From IDS-8 sp050738315 (GTDB taxonomy: Bacteria > Pseudomonadota > Gammaproteobacteria > Steroidobacterales > Woeseiaceae), in contig JBOHZD010000360.1 of assembly GCA_050738315.1 (NCBI GenBank), forward strand, positions 1 through 8,439: DNA of 8,439 nt, read 5' to 3'. The notes beneath the pieces are model-generated. The model saw nothing but the letters and a program-made list of their open reading frames with translations, was not told the DNA's origin and did no database searches. Positions 1 to 5,074 of this stretch are shown in pieces (position 1 is the stretch's first letter; each line of letters starts with the position of its first letter). The position numbers and the translations under genes were made by a program.

Positions 1-748
1 CGGCGTCAAGGTGCTGGACGGTTCTTTCGGCACGGCGACCTTCCAGGTGGGTGCGAACGTCGGCGAAACGATTTCCGTCAGCCTGACCACGGACGTCACC
101 GCAAGCGCCATCGGCACCGTCAATACGATCACCGGCGCAGCGTTCAGCATGGCCGATACCACCGAAGCCAACTTCGTGAACGTATCGTTCACCGACGCCG
201 ACTCCAACGTGCTGGGTGACGTCGATGTGGCTGCCGGTTCGTCCGTGCAGGAATCGGTCGATGCGATCAACAACGCCAACATCGAGGGCATTTCGGCGTT
301 CGTCAACGACGCAGGCCAGATCCAGATCCTGTCGGAAGCCGGTGCAGTCACCATGGCTGAGACGGTCGCCGCGGGCGCCAACACGCTCGGGCTGGACACG
401 CTCGTAACCGCAGATGAAACCGCCGCTGCCGCGACCACGCTGTCCGGCATCAGTGTCGGCACGGTTGCGGGCTCCAACTTCACGATCGCCCGCATCGACT
501 CGGCGCTGACCGACGTGAACGGCCTTCGCGGAACGCTCGGCGCAATCCAGAACCGCTTCGAGTCGACCATCGTCAACCTGCAAACGGTCAGCGAGAACCT
601 GGCTGCCTCGCGCGGCCGCATTCAGGACGCGGACTTCGCGGCGGAGACAGCGGCGCTCACCAAGGCCCAGGTGCTGCAACAGGCCGGCGTCTCGGTGCTC
701 TCCCAGGCCAACGCCCAGCCGCAGCTCGCCCTGAGCCTGCTGCAATAA
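1..748 (+). CDS. fliC: Flagellin, C-terminal part (5' end outside window)
   Basis: This is the structural subunit of the flagellar filament, exported by the flagellar type III system. Codons run in frame from base 2, giving 248 residues before the TAA at 746-748; the conserved N-terminal domain lies upstream of the window. The last ~85 residues form the typical C-terminal D1/D0 helices, with clear family motifs: AIQNRFESTI, NLQTVSENLAASRGRI, DADFAAETAAL, QQAGVSVLSQAN and the end LSLLQ. The first ~160 residues are the variable surface region. They are rich in Ala, Thr, Val and Asp, start with the common FQVGAN..GETISV segment, and include a Flagellin_IN-like repeat (SVQESVDAINNAN, near base 260). 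No cysteine is present, as usual for flagellins. The position directly before flaG-fliD-fliS agrees. The identification is secure; total length and promoter are unknown. Confidence 0.97.
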   Translation, partial: GVKVLDGSFGTATFQVGANVGETISVSLTTDVTASAIGTVNTITGAAFSMADTTEANFVNVSFTDADSNVLGDVDVAAGSSVQESVDAINNANIEGISAFVNDAGQIQILSEAGAVTMAETVAAGANTLGLDTLVTADETAAAATTLSGISVGTVAGSNFTIARIDSALTDVNGLRGTLGAIQNRFESTIVNLQTVSENLAASRGRIQDADFAAETAALTKAQVLQQAGVSVLSQANAQPQLALSLLQ

Positions 749-769
749 GCGGTAAGCAGTAATCCCCGA

Positions 770-793
770 CCGGGCGACAGGGAAGTCGCCCGG
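770..793 (+). terminator. Hairpin after fliC (terminator or attenuator)
   Basis: A perfect 9-bp stem, CCGGGCGAC (770-778) with GTCGCCCGG (785-793), closes a 6-base loop. It begins 21 bases after the flagellin stop. The following sequence has only three T residues (799-801), five bases past the stem, so it is not a full intrinsic terminator. It may end part of the fliC transcripts, protect their 3' end, or both. The flaG ribosome-binding site starts 10 bases later, so read-through into flaG is possible. Confidence 0.6.
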
Positions 794-815
794 GCCGGTT
801 TCAAGGAAGACGATT

Positions 816-1172
816 GTGAATACTTTGACAGCGACCGGAACTTTTCATACAGCCCCGTTGACGACCGCGGTCGCCAGCCCGGGCCGCGAGCCGGCGGCAG
901 ATCGCGGCAAGGTCGCACCCGGCAGGGGCAAGGATTTGCCGGCTGATGACGGACGCGACCTCGAGCGGGTGGCTCATGAACTCGAAAAGAGAAGCCGGAT
1001 GATCGGCCGGGCCCTGCATTTCGAAGTCGATCTCGACGGCGGGCAGGCCGCTATCCAGGTCCTCGACCGGGAGACCGGCGAGATGATTCGCCGGATTCCG
1101 CGGGAAAAACTCTCGCCCTTCCTGGCGGCAAACCGGAACTTTGACCTCCGGCTCTTCGACGACCGGGTCTGA
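816..1172 (+). CDS. flaG: FlaG family protein
   Basis: This is a 118-residue FlaG family protein, a small flagellar accessory protein linked to filament length in polar flagellates; its biochemical role is poorly defined. Residues 1-45 look disordered and low in complexity. Residues ~48-118 carry the FlaG domain, with an amphipathic helix (VAHELEKRS) and then the core LHFEVDLDGGQAAIQVLDRE, TGEMIRRIPRE and a final FDLRLFDDRV. The GTG start at 816 is chosen because AAGGAAG (803-809) lies 6 bases upstream and no in-frame ATG fits. It sits between fliC and fliD, the usual position of flaG (fleL in Pseudomonas). No separate promoter is visible, so it probably depends on read-through from fliC. Confidence 0.9.
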   Translation: MNTLTATGTFHTAPLTTAVASPGREPAADRGKVAPGRGKDLPADDGRDLERVAHELEKRSRMIGRALHFEVDLDGGQAAIQVLDRETGEMIRRIPREKLSPFLAANRNFDLRLFDDRV

Positions 1173-1202
1173 GCCGTGCCGAAGCAGCGACACGCCGGTT
1201 TC

Positions 1203-1218
1203 TGGCACGGAACTTGTA
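1203..1218 (+). promoter_or_regulatory. Sigma54 (-24/-12) promoter upstream of fliD
   Basis: TGGCACGGAACTTGTA matches the RpoN consensus TGGCACG-N4-TTGCW at every defined position except C to T in the -12 dinucleotide (GT instead of GC). The -24 half is perfect. The expected transcription start is near 1229, about 57 bases before the fliD ATG. Sigma54 control of fliD is established in Pseudomonas. The -12 mismatch suggests a weaker promoter or tighter activator dependence (inference). Confidence 0.7.
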
Positions 1219-1285
1219 GAGTGTTTGGCCAGAGGCGTCCGGTCACCCGCAGACAGGTGGCTCTCCACAGGCTCGGAATGGAACA

Positions 1286-2683
1286 ATGCCCAGCGTAATC
1301 TCTTCAGGAATCGGCTCCGGACTGGACATCGCCGGGATCGTGCAGCAGCTCGTCGCGGCGGAAGGTCAGCCGGTGGAAGCGCGCATCGCACGGCAGGAAG
1401 CACGCACGCAGGCGCAACTGTCCGCATTCGGCAGCCTGCAGTCGGCGCTCGCGGAATTCCGCGACAAACTCGAAATCATGCAGGACCTGCAGAGCTTCCT
1501 GACCCGGAAAGCCGTCTCCGCCGACGAAGAGATTTTCACGGTGTCGGCCGATTCATCGGCCGTACCGGCGCGCTACTCGGTGGAAGTGGCACAGCTCGCG
1601 CAGGCACAGAAACTGACATCAGGCGCATTCGCGACCGCGGACACCGTGGTCGGCACCGGCACCCTGACGATTGCCGTCGGCGCCGGCTCGTTCGAAGTCG
1701 AGATCACCGCGGAAAACAACTCGCTCGCAGGCATACGCGATGCGATCAACAATGCAGGCGACAACGCCGGTGTCGCGGCGACGATTGTGAATGCCGAGGC
1801 GGGCAGTTACCTGATCCTGACGGCGGAAGATACCGGCAGCGATCAGGCGATGACCGTCACGCAGGCAGGAGGCGACGGAGGTTTGAGCACGCTGACCTAC
1901 GATCCCTCGAACGGCTTGAATGCTTTGACGGAAGCCGCGGCGGCCCGGGATGCGCAGATCTTCATCGACGGCTTCGAGGTGCTGAGTAGCAGCAACACGA
2001 TCAGCGGCGCGATCGACGGGATTACGCTCGATCTGTTACAGGCGTCTGCGGGCGCAGCCATCGATCTCCACGTCGACAATGACGAGGACGCCGTTCGTCA
2101 GACCATTACCGAATTCGTCGACGCCTGGAATCACCTGACCGAAACGATCGACTCGTTGACGGCCTATGATCCCACCTCGGAACTCGCGGGACCGCTGCTC
2201 GGCGACGCCACGGTGCGCGGTGTCCAGTCGAAGATTCGTCGCGAACTGAGTGCGGCAGTCGAATCGGTGGATTTGCCTTTCAGCATGTTGAGCGATATCG
2301 GTATAGAAACGGAGGTCGACGGCAAGCTGTCCGTTGACGATGCAAAGTTGTCCGCGGCACTCTCCACCGATTTCCAGAGACTCGGGCAGCTGTTTGCAAA
2401 TCCGACCGACGGTTTTGCCACGCGCATGTTCGACGTCGCCAATGGTTTTCTGGACACGGATGGCGCGCTCGAGACGCGTACCTCCGGGCTGAACGCGCGC
2501 ATCGACAGCTACGGTGAACAACGCGAGAAGCTGAACGACCGGCTGGTGGCCCTCGAGGCCCGCTTGTTCAGGCAATTCAATGCGCTGGACGCGCTGTTGG
2601 GCCAATTGTCCGCGACCAGCAATTATCTGACCCAGCAACTGGCCAACCTGCCCACCGTGGGCGACTCCCGGGATCGTGACTGA
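1286..2683 (+). CDS. fliD: Flagellar filament capping protein FliD (HAP2)
   Basis: FliD forms the cap at the filament tip and guides insertion of exported flagellin. The product has 465 residues, a normal length. The N-terminal FliD_N domain spans ~1-105, opening with the typical ISSGIGSGLDIAGIVQQLVAAE. A Flagellin_IN-type motif lies at ~138-190 (GTLTIAVGAGSFEVEI, AGIRDAINNAGDNAGVAATI). FliD_C follows from ~215, including LGDATVRGVQSKIRRELS, MLSDIGIETEVDGKLSVDD and a long helical C-terminus (~395-455: RIDSYGEQREKLNDRLVALE, FNALDALLGQLSATSNYLTQ) that packs in the axial channel. The ATG at 1286 begins at the conserved N-terminus; the Shine-Dalgarno match is only weak (GGAATGGA, 1275-1282). It is probably transcribed from the sigma54 element at 1203 together with fliS and the fliT-like gene. 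Confidence 0.96.
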   Translation: MPSVISSGIGSGLDIAGIVQQLVAAEGQPVEARIARQEARTQAQLSAFGSLQSALAEFRDKLEIMQDLQSFLTRKAVSADEEIFTVSADSSAVPARYSVEVAQLAQAQKLTSGAFATADTVVGTGTLTIAVGAGSFEVEITAENNSLAGIRDAINNAGDNAGVAATIVNAEAGSYLILTAEDTGSDQAMTVTQAGGDGGLSTLTYDPSNGLNALTEAAAARDAQIFIDGFEVLSSSNTISGAIDGITLDLLQASAGAAIDLHVDNDEDAVRQTITEFVDAWNHLTETIDSLTAYDPTSELAGPLLGDATVRGVQSKIRRELSAAVESVDLPFSMLSDIGIETEVDGKLSVDDAKLSAALSTDFQRLGQLFANPTDGFATRMFDVANGFLDTDGALETRTSGLNARIDSYGEQREKLNDRLVALEARLFRQFNALDALLGQLSATSNYLTQQLANLPTVGDSRDRD

Positions 2684-2708
2684 CGGCGGCGTGTCAGGAG
2701 ACTCGAAT

Positions 2709-3125
2709 ATGATGAATACCAACAGCACGCACGAGTACCAGCAAATGAACACGCGCTACGCGGTCGAGGCGGCAAGCCCGCACCGCTTGATTCAGCTCAT
2801 GATGGAACGGGTGCTGACGAAGATTGCCATTGCGCGCGGCCACATGGAGCTCGATGCGGTGAGCGAAAAAGGTCGCCACATCGGCGATGCAATCGGTATC
2901 GTCGGTGGTCTCAGGGCCAGTCTCAACCACAAGGCCGACGCGCGTTTGTGCGGCAATTTCGACGCACTTTACGATTACATGTCGCGCCGGCTGCTCGAAG
3001 CCAACCTGCGCAACGATCCGGCGATACTGGACGAGGTGGCGGGATTGATGCGGGAGCTCAAGGAAGCCTGGGACGCCATCGGCGATTCGCCTGAAGTACG
3101 GGTCGGCAAAGTGCCTGCTGCATGA
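2709..3125 (+). CDS. fliS: Flagellar export chaperone FliS
   Basis: FliS binds the C-terminal D0 segment of flagellin in the cytoplasm, prevents premature polymerisation and helps deliver it to the export gate. The product has 138 residues. Family features are the N-terminal YQQMN, then VEAASPHRLIQLMMERVLTKIAIARGHM split over the first two helices, and DALYDYMSRRLLEANLRNDP followed by the last helix VAGLMRELKEAW. The ATG at 2709 is preferred because AGGAGA (2696-2701) precedes it by 7 bases; a second ATG follows immediately at 2712. The reading frame is open further upstream into the fliD end, but no good ribosome-binding site supports that. The stop overlaps the next gene in an ATGA junction, so the two are translationally coupled. 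Confidence 0.95.
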   Translation: MMNTNSTHEYQQMNTRYAVEAASPHRLIQLMMERVLTKIAIARGHMELDAVSEKGRHIGDAIGIVGGLRASLNHKADARLCGNFDALYDYMSRRLLEANLRNDPAILDEVAGLMRELKEAWDAIGDSPEVRVGKVPAA

Positions 3126-3409
3126 CAGCGGGTCCGAGTCACGGCGAGCAGATCGCGGCGTTGCATCGACGCCTGGAGCAACTCGCTGCCGATGGCGAAT
3201 GGCAGCAGATCGCCGACGCGGTGAAAGACCGGGACGCTCTGCTCGCAGAACTGCCCGCGGCGGAATGCAAACAAGCACTGCTTGCCGCAAGTCGATGCAC
3301 GGAACGTCTGCAGATCCTGGCGCAGGCGGCAAAGTCACAGTGCGCGCAGGAACTCGCAAAACTCAAACGCGGCCGCCAGGCCGCGGCAAGCTATCGCTCC
3401 AACCGCTGA
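3122..3409 (+). CDS. Small FliT-like flagellar protein, probable FliD chaperone
   Basis: This is a 95-residue, almost wholly helical protein, rich in Ala, Glu, Gln, Arg and Leu. Its start ATG overlaps the fliS stop (ATGA, 3122-3125). The position fliD-fliS-X-fleQ is that of FleP in Pseudomonas, FlaI in Vibrio and FliT in other flagellar clusters. The C-terminal pattern (helix with QELAKLKRGRQAAASYRSN) resembles the basic tail of FliT/FlgN-like chaperones that bind the C-terminus of FliD. No clear diagnostic motif is visible, so the call rests on location, length, helicity and the RGRQAAASY tail. Three cysteines (AECKQ, SRCTE, SQCAQ) occur in the second half. It is a real gene by coupling and codon pattern; the function is inferred. 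Confidence 0.65.
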   Translation: MTAGPSHGEQIAALHRRLEQLAADGEWQQIADAVKDRDALLAELPAAECKQALLAASRCTERLQILAQAAKSQCAQELAKLKRGRQAAASYRSNR

Positions 3410-3430
3410 CCCCCAGCCGACCCCTGTGCA

Positions 3431-3456
3431 TGTTGTGTGACGGTGCTCACGAAACA
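3431..3456 (+). promoter_or_regulatory. CRP/Vfr-like operator upstream of fleQ
   Basis: The core TGTGACGGTGCTCACG (3436-3451) matches the CRP-family consensus TGTGA-N6-TCACA except for the last base. Dyad symmetry extends outwards to TGTT (3431-3434) and AACA (3453-3456), so the palindrome reads TGTT-N2-GTGA-N6-TCAC-N2-AACA, centred at 3443.5. The CRP homologue Vfr is known to bind the fleQ promoter of P. aeruginosa, where it represses. The protein acting here, and whether it activates or represses, are inferences. Confidence 0.6.
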
Positions 3457-3472
3457 TCGCGCACGCTGTCGC

Positions 3473-3478
3473 TATCCT
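3473..3478 (+). promoter_or_regulatory. Possible -10 element of a fleQ promoter
   Basis: TATCCT at 3473-3478 could be a sigma70 -10 element with a start near 3485. No good -35 hexamer exists at the right spacing; the -35 region is occupied by the CRP-like palindrome, whose centre would lie at -41.5. That is the classical class II activator position. An alternative -10-like sequence (TAATAA, 3507-3512) lies closer to the gene. Confidence 0.35.
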
Positions 3479-3532
3479 ACGACAGCTCGAAATACACAAT
3501 GATTGCTAATAAATCGGGGCACGGCTTTGGGG

Positions 3533-4894
3533 ATGTTGGGCAATGAAACGAATCGCGCCAGCGTGCTGGTCATCGATGCCGATCCCGCGCGCGCCGAGTG
3601 TCTGAGTCATCGCCTTCGATTTCTGAATTACGAGCCGCTCGTCGCCGACAGCGACGGTAATATGCCGCTCCACTCCGCGACCGGGATTGCCGTGCTCTTA
3701 GGGGAGCTTGCGCGCGGACCGGGGAGCCGCAGCTTGCACAAATTGCTGCGCGACCGACCGCATCTTCCGGTGATCGTGATGTCACCGGACCATGCGACGG
3801 ACAGGTTTGACGATTTGCTCGCAGCCCGTCGTACCTGGTACCTCGACCTGCCGGTCAGGCGTGCGCAATTGTTGCAATTGCTGCGGCGCGCGGAGCGCTA
3901 TCAGGGCCGGGAACGACGGCTGCGCCTGACCGGCAATTCCAGATCGGTGCGCGCCGTACGCCGGCTGATCGAGCAGGTGGCCGATTTCGATACCAACGTG
4001 CTTGTCACCGGCGAATCCGGCACCGGCAAGGAGCTGGTCGCGCGCACGATCCACGAGCTGTCGGATCGCTGCGACCGGCCCTTCGTGCCCGTCAATTGCG
4101 GCGCCATACCGCCGGATCTGCTGGAAAGCGAGCTTTTCGGGCATGAGAAAGGTGCGTTCTCGGGTGCGATCAGTGCGCGCACCGGCCGCTTCGAACTGGC
4201 CGAAGGCGGCACGCTGTTCCTGGACGAGATCGGCGACATGAGTCTGCCGATGCAGGTCAAGCTGTTACGTGTGTTGCAACAACGATGCTTCGAGCGGGTC
4301 GGCAGCAACCGCTCCATAACATGCAACGTCCGCATCGTCGCGGCGACGCATCGCGATCTGCCGACGGCGGTGAAGAACGGGGAATTTCGCGAAGATCTTT
4401 ACTATCGGCTGAACGTATTTCCGATCGAATTGCCGCCATTGAAAAAGCGCCGCAGCGATCTGCCGCAGCTGCTCGATGAGCTGCTGATCCAGCACCAGGC
4501 AAACGGCAACAGCCGGCTGCGAGTTACGCCGGAAGCCCTCGCGGCGCTCGCCAATTACCCATGGCCCGGCAACATCCGCGAACTGAGCAATCTCGTGGAA
4601 CGACTGGCAATCCTGTTTCCCTCCGGCGAAATCGGCCTTCGGGACCTGCCGCAAAAATACCGCGAGGCCGCGCCCGCGAATTCGGCGGACCCTGCTGTCG
4701 AAGGTTCGCAGTCAGCGAGCGCGTTGCTGCCCGACGGCGCGTCCGACCTGAAATCGCATCTGCAGCAGGTCGAAAGGGACCTCATTCGCCTGGCCATGAA
4801 GGACGCGGGCGGGGTGGTGGCGCAAGCGGCGCGCCTCCTGAAGATGCGGCGCACGACCCTGGTCGAGAAACTCGGCAAGTACGCCCTGGCCTGA
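3533..4894 (+). CDS. fleQ: Sigma54-dependent flagellar master regulator FleQ
   Basis: FleQ is the top-level enhancer-binding protein of polar flagellar genes. From the ATG at 3533 it has 453 residues (P. aeruginosa FleQ has 490). Residues ~9-122 form a receiver-like domain without a phosphorylation site: VLVIDADP is kept, but the acceptor position reads LLGE and the usual Lys-Pro reads LP. The AAA+ domain spans ~132-365, with Walker A GESGTGKE (160-167), the sigma54 loop GAFSGA (207-212), Walker B LFLDE (DE at 231-232) and the arginine region REDLYYRLNVFP. A Fis-type helix-turn-helix ends the protein (~406-453; VAQAARLLKMRRTTLVEKL). The start is uncertain: TTG at 3527 has GGGG 7 bases upstream and TTG at 3503 also opens the frame. 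The GAFSGA sequence and changed c-di-GMP-contact positions are unusual. FlrA of Vibrio is the equivalent. Confidence 0.92.
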   Translation: MLGNETNRASVLVIDADPARAECLSHRLRFLNYEPLVADSDGNMPLHSATGIAVLLGELARGPGSRSLHKLLRDRPHLPVIVMSPDHATDRFDDLLAARRTWYLDLPVRRAQLLQLLRRAERYQGRERRLRLTGNSRSVRAVRRLIEQVADFDTNVLVTGESGTGKELVARTIHELSDRCDRPFVPVNCGAIPPDLLESELFGHEKGAFSGAISARTGRFELAEGGTLFLDEIGDMSLPMQVKLLRVLQQRCFERVGSNRSITCNVRIVAATHRDLPTAVKNGEFREDLYYRLNVFPIELPPLKKRRSDLPQLLDELLIQHQANGNSRLRVTPEALAALANYPWPGNIRELSNLVERLAILFPSGEIGLRDLPQKYREAAPANSADPAVEGSQSASALLPDGASDLKSHLQQVERDLIRLAMKDAGGVVAQAARLLKMRRTTLVEKLGKYALA

Positions 4895-4952
4895 CGCCGA
4901 TAGCGGGGCTCCGGGCACGCCCCAACGCCCCGTCTGAAACCACGCCGGTCGC

Positions 4953-4966
4953 GTCGACATTTTGAC
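4953..4966 (+). promoter_or_regulatory. FleQ-box-like site upstream of fleS
   Basis: GTCGACATTTTGAC has the outer halves GTC and TTGAC of the P. aeruginosa FleQ consensus (GTCaNTAAAtTGAC, from memory), matching 9 of 13 defined positions. It is centred about 85 bases before the predicted fleS transcription start, a normal enhancer distance for sigma54 promoters. A second TTTGAC half-site lies 33 bases downstream (4994-4999). Binding by the FleQ encoded just upstream is an inference. Confidence 0.45.
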
Positions 4967-4992
4967 GCTTTGCACCCGCCCTTCGCGTAAGC

Positions 4993-5005
4993 CTTTGACT
5001 CAAAG
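4993..5005 (+). repeat. Perfect 13-base palindrome between the FleQ-like box and the fleS promoter
   Basis: CTTTGACTCAAAG is a perfect 6+1+6 inverted repeat centred at 4999, 14 bases before the -24 element. It includes a TTGAC half-site on the + strand and GTCAA on the other strand, in an outward arrangement opposite to the usual FleQ box. It may be a regulator site for the fleSR promoter. Confidence 0.45.
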
Positions 5006-5018
5006 CCGATTTCCGATC

Positions 5019-5034
5019 TGGCACGCAACTTGCT
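5019..5034 (+). promoter_or_regulatory. Sigma54 (-24/-12) promoter of fleSR
   Basis: TGGCACGCAACTTGCT matches the RpoN consensus TGGCACG-N4-TTGCW at all defined positions. The GG (5020-5021) and GC (5032-5033) are correctly spaced. The expected start is near 5045, giving a leader of about 30 bases before the fleS TTG. FleQ-dependent sigma54 transcription of fleSR is established in P. aeruginosa. Confidence 0.9.
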
Positions 5035-5064
5035 TTGTTGTCTCCGGACGGGAATCGGTCCGAC

Positions 5065-5073
5065 GGAGAAGGA
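5065..5073 (+). promoter_or_regulatory. Ribosome-binding site deciding the fleS start
   Basis: GGAGAAGGA lies just before the TTG at 5075; its GGAG (5065-5068) is 6 bases upstream. An upstream in-frame TTG at 5030 overlaps the sigma54 -12 element and would not be on the transcript, so this site sets the start at 5075. Confidence 0.75.
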
Positions 5074-5074
5074 T

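Noticed and set aside
1141..1989. A 282-codon + strand frame overlapping the end of flaG and the first half of fliD
   Set aside because: The product is an Arg/Gly/Asp low-complexity sequence in the wrong frame of fliD, as expected from a shifted reading of a GC-rich gene.
3517..3535. A -24-like GGGCACG followed by TTTGGG just at the fleQ start, resembling a sigma54 promoter
   Set aside because: The -12 part is wrong (no GC at the required spacing) and the transcript would start inside fleQ.
3499..3546. A 15-codon ATG frame overlapping the fleQ start, a possible leader peptide
   Set aside because: There is no ribosome-binding site before it and no regulatory codon run; the overlap is probably accidental.
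4904..4932. Inverted repeat CGGGGC / GCCCCG after the fleQ stop as a terminator
   Set aside because: The stem is only 6 bp with a 17-base loop and no T tract follows; competing pairings exist, so I do not annotate it.
5030..5074. An upstream TTG start for FleS at 5030
   Set aside because: It lies inside the sigma54 -12 element, upstream of the expected transcription start, so it could not be translated from that mRNA.
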